Source: Muribaculaceae bacterium
Lineage (GTDB): Bacteria > Bacteroidota > Bacteroidia > Bacteroidales > Muribaculaceae
Reading direction: 5' to 3'
Assembly (NCBI GenBank): GCA_016290325.1
Contig: JAEETL010000017.1
Span: forward strand, 1-55,578
Length of the DNA: 55,578 bases
Shown here: piece by piece, positions 1 to 6,657 of the stretch
How positions within the stretch are numbered: position 1 is the first letter of the stretch
How the letters are laid out: the number at the start of each line of letters is the position of its first letter
Notes under the pieces: model-generated
What the model was told of the DNA's origin: nothing
The model's input: the letters and a program-made list of their open reading frames with translations, nothing else
Databases searched by the model: none
Translations under genes and position numbers: made by a program

Positions 1-93
1 ACCATCTCGTGGTGCCCTGCTATCGGCAATAACAATGGGATAGAACGCATAGTCCTTGTGACCGTGGCGCTGCAATCTGATCTTTGTTGCCAT
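1..93 (-). CDS. rpsP: 30S ribosomal protein S16, N-terminal part
   Basis: Reading leftwards from the ATG at 93, the 31 visible codons begin [20 protein letters not shown] and continue [11 protein letters not shown], the highly conserved start of ribosomal protein S16 of the small subunit. The gene runs off the left edge, so only about the first third is present. No TAnnTTTG element is obvious just upstream; the AT-rich 94-140 stretch separates it from a hairpin that probably ends the tRNA transcript. Confidence 0.95.
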   Translation of the reverse strand, partial: MATKIRLQRHGHKDYAFYPIVIADSRAPRDG

Positions 94-140
94 AATAAAA
101 CAGTTTAAATTTTTAAAATAACGTTATTAATTCTCATAAA

Positions 141-168
141 GAAAGTGACCTTGTTGAGGGGTCACTTT
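141..168 (-). terminator. Hairpin after tRNA-Gln
   Basis: Arms AAGTGACC (143-150) and GGTCACTT (159-166) form an 8-bp stem with an 8-nt loop. Read on the minus strand the stem follows the tRNA 3' end by under 10 nt and is followed by a T-rich run, so it most likely ends the tRNA transcript before rpsP. Confidence 0.55.
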
Positions 169-174
169 TCTTTG

Positions 175-245
175 TTGTCCTGGAAGGATTCGAACCCTCG
201 CAAGCGGAACCAGAATCCGATGTGCTACCATTACACCACAGAACA
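175..245 (-). tRNA. tRNA-Gln (anticodon CTG)
   Basis: On the minus strand the 5' acceptor arm TGTTCTG (245-239) pairs with CAGGACA (182-176), with discriminator A at 175. The D-arm contains TGGTAGCA, the T-loop is TTCGAAT with a 5-bp stem, and the anticodon loop TTCTGGT (215-209) places CTG at 213-211, reading the Gln codon CAG. One pair at the top of the anticodon stem is mismatched. CCA is not encoded. Length is 71 nt. Confidence 0.93.
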
Positions 246-262
246 ATTCCTAATTGCGACTG

Positions 263-270
263 CAAAGGTA
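263..270 (-). promoter_or_regulatory. -7 element of tRNA-Gln
   Basis: Minus-strand TACCTTTG matches the Bacteroidota -7 consensus TAnnTTTG and lies 18 nt before the tRNA 5' end. No clear -33 TTG is visible. Confidence 0.6.
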
Positions 271-351
271 CTGCTTTTTTTCTTACCACCAAGAAAAATC
301 TTCACTTTTTTTCAAAAATATTTTCTCCTTCCTCAAAAACGCATTGATAAA

Positions 352-419
352 CATCATTATTTTGCCTTGCGCTTGGGGACGCGCTTGGAGACGCCGATAG
401 CGCCGGTGGGGCAGACGAG
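352..419 (-). repeat. Left copy of 68-bp direct repeat (preA 3' end)
   Basis: This stretch matches 3772-3839 with three differences (positions 356, 366, 405) at an exact offset of 3420. On the minus strand it encodes the last residues of the PreA-like protein (CPTGAIGVSKRVPKRKAK, then TAA at 359-357), but here no preA body is attached: the frame to its right is a phage-like gene. It looks like the displaced gene end left when an element integrated into the 3' end of preA, or the footprint of another duplication. Confidence 0.85.
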
Positions 420-685
420 TCGGTGTTGTACTGCAGCCCGATGCCATAGCACACTTCAGCATTGAACATCTGGCAGGTAGCGAGGGTCTCGTCACTCTCG
501 ATGAGGTCAATGATGTGGTACGGCATGTTGTTATCGCTTCCCCATGGGATGTAGGACAGCGATTTGTCGATGATCGTCGGCACGATGTCCACGTCTTCCT
601 TGAACACCTTGCCGCTGTCCACCTGGAACGCAGCCGATGCGTTCAGGTTGGGAATCGTTTCTACACTGTTAAAATTTAACTCCAT
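420..685 (-). pseudogene. Truncated phage portal-like gene
   Basis: From the ATG at 685 about 88 codons read MELNFNSVETIPNLN..., including a YIPWGSDNNMPYHIIDLI block and a Cys-containing FNAEVCYGIGL block. This resembles the N-terminal region of portal-type proteins of Bacteroidota phages (a W-G-x-D-N...P block, then a segment ending in G-x-G). After about residue 88 the frame runs straight into the preA 3' repeat in a different frame from preA, giving a meaningless tail that stops at 302. A portal protein is normally several hundred residues long, so this is a 5' fragment. The family call rests on motif resemblance only. Confidence 0.5.
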
Positions 686-720
686 AATCTCGCGGTTTTA
701 GTTTCCGCAAAATTATGGAG
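680..720 (-). promoter_or_regulatory. Palindromic promoter region of the portal-like gene
   Basis: CTCCATAAT (680-688) and ATTATGGAG (712-720) are a perfect 9-bp inverted repeat, with an inner GCGG (692-695)/CCGC (705-708) pair. A minus-strand TAATTTTG (715-708) fits the -7 consensus and lies in the distal arm, while the proximal arm contains the start codon. This suggests an operator covering promoter and start. Confidence 0.45.
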
Positions 721-828
721 TCATGCTTGGATGCCAAAAGACAAGGAATAAGGTTGAATTAGTTGGAATTCTTAATCAAATTACATTACTTTGCCACTAA
801 AATTGTACATATTTTATTCTTACTAACT

Positions 829-1152
829 ATGGTAGATGAGAAGTTAATCAAAAAGATAATTGTAGAGTACATCTTGCTTGAAAAGATGATGGATGGTAAA
901 ATTTATGGTGCGAACCATAGATCTCTTCCAGTTAATAGTTATCATGTGGAAAGTATAGTAAAAAGAATCATTGACTATGTTGATGAAATCCCGTCAGAAT
1001 TATTCTCAACTAATGAGCAAATTCGGATCCGTGATATCAAGCAGGCACTGAAGATAGATCTTCTTTGTCAAGACAAGGAAGAAGTACAAAGACAACTTAA
1101 GGTATCTATTGATGAGATCATTAATATTCTCAAATCGAGGCTGTCGATTTAA
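829..1152 (+). CDS. Small helical protein of unknown function (island cargo)
   Basis: This is a 107-residue protein starting MVDEKLIKKIIVEYILLEKM. The frame stays open back to an earlier ATG at 763, but that adds a stretch (MEFLIKLHYFATKIVHILF) translated from promoter-like AT-rich DNA, so 829 is the better start. The protein is charged and predicted mostly alpha-helical, with no signal peptide, membrane segment or recognisable motif. Base composition is clearly more AT-rich than the neighbouring core genes. It is convergent with the 616-residue gene on the other strand, and the two stop codons share two bases (1150-1151). No function can be assigned; a partner or inhibitor role for the large gene is only a guess. 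Confidence 0.7.
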   Translation: MVDEKLIKKIIVEYILLEKMMDGKIYGANHRSLPVNSYHVESIVKRIIDYVDEIPSELFSTNEQIRIRDIKQALKIDLLCQDKEEVQRQLKVSIDEIINILKSRLSI

Positions 1153-2999
1153 GAATCATTGGCTACATAACCAAGAAGAAAGCGAAGCTCAGGAATAATT
1201 TTTTGAAGATTTATATTTCCTTCAGTATCACATAATGCCATCGGATGGTAGTCTACATAATATAGAATAACTTCTTTATCTGTCCCTTCAAAATATGTAT
1301 TAATCCTTCGAACATCCTTTATACCACATTGTTTGAATAGTTGTCGTTTAGCCTTTATCTCTTCAATACAAGAACCAAATTCTTCAAGATTTGGAAGGCT
1401 AAGTTTTCCGGCAATCATTTTTGGTTTGATATCATGTTTACCATATCGGTTTATCTGATAATCATACCAAGGATAAATATCAAAAATAATATTCGGAATA
1501 CTCTCCTGAACTCTCACAGAGGTATAATTCATTTCAATCTCTTTACCATCACGACTGTAATAATGATATATCTTTGGATTATTAGAAGAATCAAGATATT
1601 CAACATAGTCCTTACGTTCAGTCAGGTGATGACCATATTTCGAAGGATATACTTTATTTATAAGAACTTCTGGTATAGGAATCTCAATAATTGAATTTTT
1701 CTCAATTCTCAATTGGCCACAGTCAGAAGCAAAAACGTGATTAAAAAAGTCGATGAATCCTTTCCTATCTCTCAAGAACGGATTTGGCTTACCATATTCC
1801 CCAACATAAGAATATATCTTATTCGATATGGACACGCCACTATAATCAAAAAATCTATATTGGTTAATATGTTTGTAGTTATCTTGACATCTGAGTATAA
1901 AAAAGTCTGAATAAAAGATAGCATCTAATCCATAATCTCTTTCATACTCATAACAGCGAGCAAAACGAAACACAAATAGACCATTCTGGTTTTTTTCAAA
2001 ATCATTTTTCAACAAATCGTGCAGTTTTTGTATCTTTTTCAGTTCATTGGTTGTCAATGAAATTTCATTTTTCATAAAATCCTCAATTGTAAATACGCTC
2101 TCAACTAAACAATTATCTTCTAGAAAATTAGGCCATGTAGGAATCTCAATATAATAATGATAGAACTCTTTAAGACGTTGCTTATAACCTTCTCTTATAA
2201 AGGCATTCATAGCATATCTCAATTTATCTTTTTGCCTTTTAATCTCTTCCAATTCTTTGCCATTATAGTTATCGTCAGAGGTCTCAAAATCACGTGTTAT
2301 GTAAGATTGAAAGATTGAGATATCATCAAATCTTCTAACTAATTCAAAATATTCATTTTGGTTTTCAAGACTGACAATGTTTTCAATTTGATTATTCTTA
2401 ATAACAACGAATAATCTTTTATTGTCACTAGACAAGTTTAATTTGCACTTCTTCTCATTGAATATACTTTCCAATGTAAAACTTTGAGGAACTATAAATC
2501 TTGGCTTTAATGATTCAATCTCATAAAAAATATTATTATAAAACACTAAACCACACCCCATTTCAACGGGATATTCACCTACATGAAATTCATTCCATCT
2601 GCCTTTAATTTTCCACCATTCTTCTTCGCATCTCTCACCATTCTCATAAAACACTCCACTAATCCATGTTTCATGTTTATATGAATCATCTTTACCTGGC
2701 CAAATCGTTCTACTCATACCCGTCTGTTCTCTGATATAGTAACCTGATATAGTGCGACGTATTCTACAGGTATAGTCCTCCATATATGTTTCCGAACCTT
2801 CACGTTCGCATTCAAACAAAACCAGATTGTTACCATCAATCAGATATAGGCTATTCTTGTCTTCAGCGATGGCAACACCTTTTCTTCTCATTCCAATTGT
2901 AACCTGAATGGAACGGCCTTGATGCTTATCTTCATTATTTCTGAAGATTTCTACTTTTACTTTATACTGTTTATAATAAGGTATAAGATCTTTTACCAT
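1149..2999 (-). CDS. Large protein of unknown function (island cargo)
   Basis: This is a 616-residue protein starting MVKDLIPYYKQYKVKVEIFR. I recognise no family. The N-terminal 230 residues or so are rich in Trp, Tyr and Gly and look beta-rich. A charged, probably helical stretch follows at about 240-340 (KELEEIKRQKDKLRYAMNAF is typical). The C-terminal half is again mixed and aromatic-rich. There is no signal peptide, transmembrane helix, Walker motif or obvious nuclease motif, so a cytoplasmic protein is likely. Codon use is strongly AT-biased compared with flanking genes, which suggests transfer. It has its own Bacteroidota-type promoter at 3031-3061, pointing to an independently expressed cargo gene between phage remnants rather than a phage structural gene. 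Confidence 0.75.
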   Translation of the reverse strand: MVKDLIPYYKQYKVKVEIFRNNEDKHQGRSIQVTIGMRRKGVAIAEDKNSLYLIDGNNLVLFECEREGSETYMEDYTCRIRRTISGYYIREQTGMSRTIWPGKDDSYKHETWISGVFYENGERCEEEWWKIKGRWNEFHVGEYPVEMGCGLVFYNNIFYEIESLKPRFIVPQSFTLESIFNEKKCKLNLSSDNKRLFVVIKNNQIENIVSLENQNEYFELVRRFDDISIFQSYITRDFETSDDNYNGKELEEIKRQKDKLRYAMNAFIREGYKQRLKEFYHYYIEIPTWPNFLEDNCLVESVFTIEDFMKNEISLTTNELKKIQKLHDLLKNDFEKNQNGLFVFRFARCYEYERDYGLDAIFYSDFFILRCQDNYKHINQYRFFDYSGVSISNKIYSYVGEYGKPNPFLRDRKGFIDFFNHVFASDCGQLRIEKNSIIEIPIPEVLINKVYPSKYGHHLTERKDYVEYLDSSNNPKIYHYYSRDGKEIEMNYTSVRVQESIPNIIFDIYPWYDYQINRYGKHDIKPKMIAGKLSLPNLEEFGSCIEEIKAKRQLFKQCGIKDVRRINTYFEGTDKEVILYYVDYHPMALCDTEGNINLQKIIPELRFLLGYVANDS

Positions 3000-3030
3000 A
3001 TCAGTTTTTTCTATATTGGTTTAGAAGTTA

Positions 3031-3061
3031 CAAAGTTATAGCTTATTATTCAACCATACAA
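3031..3061 (-). promoter_or_regulatory. Promoter of the 616-residue cargo gene
   Basis: Minus-strand TAACTTTG (3038-3031) fits TAnnTTTG, with a TTG (3061-3059) 20 nt upstream, the normal -33/-7 spacing in Bacteroidota. The start codon lies about 30 nt downstream. Confidence 0.55.
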
Positions 3062-3072
3062 GAGAAATAATA

Positions 3073-3306
3073 TTATAAGAACACTTCCAGTCCGTTAATC
3101 TCGAAGATGCAGCAGATGCGGGCTTAGCGTATCTGGTGCGAGTCGAGCAGCTTGAACTGCTGAGTGCCCTGGTAGAAGTTGTAGCGCAGGGGGATGCAGT
3201 TGCGCCAGCACTGGATCTCCCCTGATTTTGTCCAAAGCTTGATGTCAACTGGGTCGCCGGCCTTGAGCATCCTGCGAAGGGTGCTGATGTGGATGGATTG
3301 TGCCAT
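3073..3306 (-). pseudogene. Small phage-associated gene with an in-frame stop
   Basis: The frame from ATG 3306 reads MAQSIHISTLRRMLKAGDPV and continues to residue 60, where a TAA (3126-3124) interrupts it. The same frame then continues ARICCIFEINGLEVFL to TAA at 3073. The continuation looks like a genuine C-terminus (a conserved-looking FEINGLEVFL ending), so this was probably one protein of 77 residues. It follows the 76-residue ORF upstream by 4 nt, as in a phage operon. The exact family is not recognised. Confidence 0.5.
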
Positions 3307-3310
3307 AGGT

Positions 3311-3541
3311 CTATTGGAATGATGGGTCAAACTCTTCGGTGAAGATGCGGTCGTGATCCACGGACAGGTAATCTCTCGGCAGATACGTCCGCCTGTCTTG
3401 GTACTGGTAGGTGAACTTCACGGTGTTGAGTTCACCGTCCGCGTCGCTGATCTCGCAGGTCGGCTCGGTGATGAGCACAATCGGCATGCCTTGCGGAGTG
3501 TAGCCCTGCGAGAAGTCGGTGCGCTTGGCCGCCATGCGCAC
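3311..3541 (-). CDS. Small hypothetical protein, phage-like operon
   Basis: A 76-residue frame beginning MRMAAKRTDFSQGYTPQGMP, acidic towards its C-terminus (TEEFDPSFQ). The initiator could also be M3. Its stop lies 4 nt before the start of the next small gene on the same strand, the tight packing seen in phage structural operons. GC content is higher than in the two cargo genes and similar to the portal-like fragment. No function is recognised. Confidence 0.45.
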   Translation of the reverse strand: MRMAAKRTDFSQGYTPQGMPIVLITEPTCEISDADGELNTVKFTYQYQDRRTYLPRDYLSVDHDRIFTEEFDPSFQ

Positions 3542-3604
3542 ATCATGCGAATAAATAGGAAAACAAGAAACACAATTAGTGTTAGGGTCACCATTCGCTT
3601 ATGA

Positions 3605-3676
3605 AATTAAAAACAACTCATACAACTGTTACAATACGATATGAAGTTGTTTACGTTGTATGAGTTGTCTTTAATT
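3605..3676 (-). terminator. Long hairpin downstream of preA
   Basis: Arms 3605-3626 and 3655-3676 are 22 bp long and complementary at 21 positions (core CAACTCATACAAC), with a 28-nt loop. On the minus strand the stem comes about 100 nt after the preA stop and its 3' arm ends in TTTTTAATTT, so it can act as an intrinsic terminator. It lies inside the island, on the side of the restored preA copy. Confidence 0.6.
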
Positions 3677-3771
3677 ACCCGTTGCAAGCCAGATAATAAT
3701 GTATCAGTTGTGTTTCTTGTTTTCTTTATATTGTGGTTCCTAAGTACGAAACGATATTATCCCGCGTCAGT

Positions 3772-3839
3772 CATCGTTATTTTGCTTTGCGCTTGGGGAC
3801 GCGCTTGGAGACGCCGATAGCGCCAGTGGGGCAGACGAG
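3772..3839 (-). repeat. Right copy of 68-bp direct repeat, inside preA
   Basis: Second copy of the repeat at 352-419. Here it is the genuine 3' end of preA, encoding residues from about 463 to the stop. Integration into a gene end with restoration of that end by an element-borne copy is the usual logic of site-specific integrases, but no integrase is present between the copies. Confidence 0.85.
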
Positions 3840-5225
3840 ACGGCACAGGTGGCAGCCGACGCACTTGCTGCCCACGAGGTGGGGCTTGCGGTCTTCGCCG
3901 AAGGTGATGGCCTGGTGTCCGCCGTCCATGCAGGAGACATAGCACCTGCCGCAGCCAATGCAATTCTCATTATTAAATATGGGATATACGACGGTGTCAC
4001 GGTCCAGGTCGTTGGGCGTAACAAAGCTGGATAGCCGCTCACCCACCAGGGTAGAGAGTTTCGTTATGCCTCGGCACGCCATGTAGTGTTGCAGACCCAA
4101 CTTGAGGTCATCGATGATGCGATAGCCGTATTGCATCACGGCGGTGCATACCTGCAGGTTGCTGCACCCCAGCTGGATGAACTCAAGCGCGTCTCGCCAG
4201 GTCTCGATGCCACCGATACCGCTCAATTTCAGGTTGTTCATCACGGGGTTCTTAGCCATCTCGAGGATGAAGCGCAGGGCGATGGGTTTGACAGCACGTC
4301 CCGAGAGTCCCGACACGGTCCATTGGCCCGACACCTCGGCGCGTTCATCCATGGTCACGCTCTTGATGGTGTTGATGGCGCTGATGGCATCGGCGCCAGC
4401 AAAGTAGGCGCCCATGGCGGGATTACTCATCAGAGTGATATTGGGTGTCATCTTGGGAATCACGGGAATCGAGACGGCATGCTTCACATAGGCTGTGTAG
4501 AAGGTTACCAGCTCGGGGTCCTGGCCCACGTCGCTGCCCATACCGGTTAGTCGCATCTGTGGACATGAGAAATTCAGTTCCACGGCGTCCACTCCGGCGG
4601 CTTCTGCCATCTTGGCCAATTCAATCCATTGCTCCTCGGTCGAGCCCATGATAGAGGCAACGACAATCTTGTTGGGGTAGTTCTTCTTGAGGCGGCTCAA
4701 GATATCAAAGTCCACTTCGGCGGGATTCTCGCTCAACTGCTCCATGTTGCGCAAGGCGGTGAAATCTCCTTTGTCGCCCTCGCGGTGTAACACGTCAAAC
4801 CTTGGTGACACCTCGTTGATGTCATCCAGGCAGATGGTCTTGTAGTATACACCAGCCCAGCCGGCCTCAAAAGCGCGGGCCACCATCTCGTAGTTGGTGC
4901 AGATTGACGACGATGCCAGGAAGAACGGGTTCTCGCAGGGCATGCCACAGAAGTCGATGGCCAGGCTCGGCAGCTCGGCTTGGGCTGCCTCTGGCAACTG
5001 GCTCACGATTTCCCTGATGCGGATGGGGCGGTCATAGTGGATGCAAGCCAGCTCGGCTTTTTCCAAGTCATTTTCATCGCAGCCGTCAAGCCATTGGCGG
5101 GCTATGGCTTCGTTGCCGAAACGCACGGCACGGATGGCCCTAGCGACATCTCCCTTGCCGCAAGCGTGACTACAGGGGGCATTTTCACACAGCAGGCAAC
5201 GGGCCGCTTCCTCTTTCATGTTCAT
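3777..5225 (-). CDS. preA: PreA-like dihydropyrimidine dehydrogenase subunit with N-terminal FeS segment
   Basis: This 482-residue protein is like the catalytic subunit of NAD-dependent dihydropyrimidine dehydrogenase, which reduces uracil or thymine with FMN and FeS clusters. Residues about 88-390 form a dihydroorotate dehydrogenase-type barrel with the active-site motif NFSCPQM (Cys221). The C-terminus carries two 4Fe-4S ferredoxin motifs, C422-C425-C428-C432 and C455-C458-C461-C465-Pro. The N-terminus adds C10-x2-C13-x4-C18-x3-C22, half of the FeS region normally found in the partner subunit PreT; no PreT flavin/NAD domain gene is adjacent. The last codons coincide with the 68-bp repeat that bounds the island. 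It follows the LolE-like gene on the same strand after 82 nt containing a short A-rich repeat. The substrate is inferred from family. Confidence 0.85.
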   Translation of the reverse strand: MNMKEEAARCLLCENAPCSHACGKGDVARAIRAVRFGNEAIARQWLDGCDENDLEKAELACIHYDRPIRIREIVSQLPEAAQAELPSLAIDFCGMPCENPFFLASSSICTNYEMVARAFEAGWAGVYYKTICLDDINEVSPRFDVLHREGDKGDFTALRNMEQLSENPAEVDFDILSRLKKNYPNKIVVASIMGSTEEQWIELAKMAEAAGVDAVELNFSCPQMRLTGMGSDVGQDPELVTFYTAYVKHAVSIPVIPKMTPNITLMSNPAMGAYFAGADAISAINTIKSVTMDERAEVSGQWTVSGLSGRAVKPIALRFILEMAKNPVMNNLKLSGIGGIETWRDALEFIQLGCSNLQVCTAVMQYGYRIIDDLKLGLQHYMACRGITKLSTLVGERLSSFVTPNDLDRDTVVYPIFNNENCIGCGRCYVSCMDGGHQAITFGEDRKPHLVGSKCVGCHLCRLVCPTGAIGVSKRVPKRKAK

Positions 5226-5244
5226 TTTGCACTTCTTAATATTT

Positions 5245-5280
5245 TAAGTTTTTAGTTGTTAGTTTTTAGTCTTTAGTTGA
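5245..5280 (-). repeat. A-rich CTAAA-type short repeat array
   Basis: On the minus strand the gap before preA reads as units of the type CTAAAGA, CTAAAAA, CTAACAA, CTAAAAA. The same style of array lies directly before the gene at 44272 and, in a GC-richer form, at 23030-23062 and 34511-34602. Confidence 0.5.
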
Positions 5281-5307
5281 TTTATGGGTGGATGGGTTGA
5301 TGTGAAA

Positions 5308-6561
5308 TCACTCAAAGCGCATCGTGGCCGTCGGCTTGATGGTCGAGATGATGTGGCTCGCACCCAGCAGGGTGAGGTAGGAGACAACGATAATGCCCAG
5401 GTTGAGTGCCAGCAGAGCGGGGATGCTCAGCGAGATGGGGACATAGGGCATATAATAGGCACTCGGGTCAAGGCGCACGATGTGACCATATTTTTGCAGC
5501 AGGCACAGGCCGATACCGATGATGTTACCGATGATGAGTGCCTTGAGGATGAGTTTACCCGTCAGGAAGATGAAAATGCGGCGGATGCTGCCATTGGTAG
5601 CGCCCAGAGCCTTGAAGTTGCCGATGACGCGGATGCGCTCCAGCACGATCATCAGCATGGCCGATATGAGCGTGAAGGCCGCTACCACCATCATCAGCGT
5701 GAGAATAATGACGACATTCATGTCGAGCATCTGCAACCAGGCGAAAAAGGGCAGATTGTTCTGCTCGGTAGTGGTAACGACAAACAGGTTTTTGCTCTCG
5801 TGCTTGACCGAGCTTTCAGCCAGCAGGGAATACAGGCTATATCCGTCATTATCCAGATTACTGGTATTCTTCATGTTAATCGCCATCTGGGTGCCGGTGT
5901 CACTGTTCCAGCCGTTCACGCCTTGAATGATACCGATTCCGCCCACGATATAGGCATTGTCAAAGGCTTCCAAATCGGTCTCAAACACACCACTCACCGT
6001 CAGATTTCTCACCTTTATATTATTGTCAATAAAATAGGTGTGTACCTTGTCCTCAGCATGAAGCAGCAAGCGGTCGGCAACGGTTTTTGAGATCATGATC
6101 TGGTTTGACGATGCGGTGTCGGCCACTTCAGGAATATCGCCCTCAACTAGCTTGGATTCCAGAAAACGGAAGTCATAGCCGCTGTCAACGCCCCTGAAAT
6201 TGATGCCCATGAAGTTCTCGTCGGTCTTGAGGATGGCACTCTTGTCGGCAATGAGGCTCACGCTCTCGACCAATGGCGCAAAGGTTCCGTCCTCGGTGAT
6301 GGCCTCGCGCACCTCACGGCCATTGACAGTGGCATAGTTCTCGTCGATGCCTAGGGCGGCGTTAGTCACCCTCAGGTGGGCGTCAAGGTGCATGATTTTT
6401 CCCGATATCTCGCCCTTAAAGCCCATAACGATTGCTATCGATAGGATCATCACCACCACGGCAAGCACGATGCCCACGAGAGCGACCGTCAGGCTGGGAG
6501 AGCCTTTTTGCTGACCGCTGTCGAGTTTCATGCGCCGTGCTATGTAAAGTTCGTGCCTCAT
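5308..6561 (-). CDS. LolC/LolE-type ABC transporter permease (FtsX family)
   Basis: This 417-residue inner-membrane permease has one N-terminal membrane segment (about 27-48, ending in IVMGFKGEISG), a large periplasmic MacB-like domain (about 50-270), and three C-terminal segments typical of the FtsX fold. The block ERIRVIGNFKALGATNGSIR is the cytoplasmic coupling region that contacts the ATPase. Family members with this 1+3 topology release outer-membrane lipoproteins (LolC/LolE) or power other envelope export. No LolD ATPase is adjacent, so it probably pairs with one encoded elsewhere. The start at 6561 sits 7 nt after its -7 element, giving a nearly leaderless transcript. It is likely co-transcribed with preA. 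Confidence 0.8.
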   Translation of the reverse strand: MRHELYIARRMKLDSGQQKGSPSLTVALVGIVLAVVVMILSIAIVMGFKGEISGKIMHLDAHLRVTNAALGIDENYATVNGREVREAITEDGTFAPLVESVSLIADKSAILKTDENFMGINFRGVDSGYDFRFLESKLVEGDIPEVADTASSNQIMISKTVADRLLLHAEDKVHTYFIDNNIKVRNLTVSGVFETDLEAFDNAYIVGGIGIIQGVNGWNSDTGTQMAINMKNTSNLDNDGYSLYSLLAESSVKHESKNLFVVTTTEQNNLPFFAWLQMLDMNVVIILTLMMVVAAFTLISAMLMIVLERIRVIGNFKALGATNGSIRRIFIFLTGKLILKALIIGNIIGIGLCLLQKYGHIVRLDPSAYYMPYVPISLSIPALLALNLGIIVVSYLTLLGASHIISTIKPTATMRFE

Positions 6562-6568
6562 TTTGCGG

Positions 6569-6576
6569 CAAAGGTA
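6569..6576 (-). promoter_or_regulatory. -7 element of the LolE-like gene
   Basis: Minus-strand TACCTTTG, followed by only 7 nt before the ATG at 6561. A start of transcription 4-6 nt downstream would leave a leader of a few nucleotides at most. Confidence 0.55.
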
Positions 6577-6622
6577 CTAAAAAGTTGCTAGCCGCTTGTT
6601 TTTAGTTGTCAGAATTTTGTCG

Positions 6623-6630
6623 TAATTTTG
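6623..6630 (+). promoter_or_regulatory. -7 element of the metallophosphoesterase gene
   Basis: TAATTTTG on the plus strand, 27 nt before the ATG at 6658, divergent from the LolE promoter. No correctly spaced TTG is obvious. Confidence 0.5.
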
Positions 6631-6657
6631 TAGCTCATTAAACAATTCAAGTGCGAT

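Noticed and set aside
145..465. Plus-strand open frame of 106 codons
   Set aside because: It runs antisense through the tRNA-Gln gene and the preA repeat; no family-like sequence.
763..828. N-terminal extension of the 107-residue cargo protein
   Set aside because: The extra 22 residues are translated from AT-rich upstream DNA; the ATG at 829 gives a more plausible soluble protein.
352..3839. Island as an insertion sequence or transposon
   Set aside because: No transposase and no terminal inverted repeats; the 68-bp direct repeat is part of a host gene and too long for a target-site duplication.
5284..6090. Plus-strand open frame of 268 codons opposite the LolE-like gene
   Set aside because: Mirror frame of a clear FtsX-family permease; composition (Asp, Gln, His-rich) is typical of an antisense shadow.
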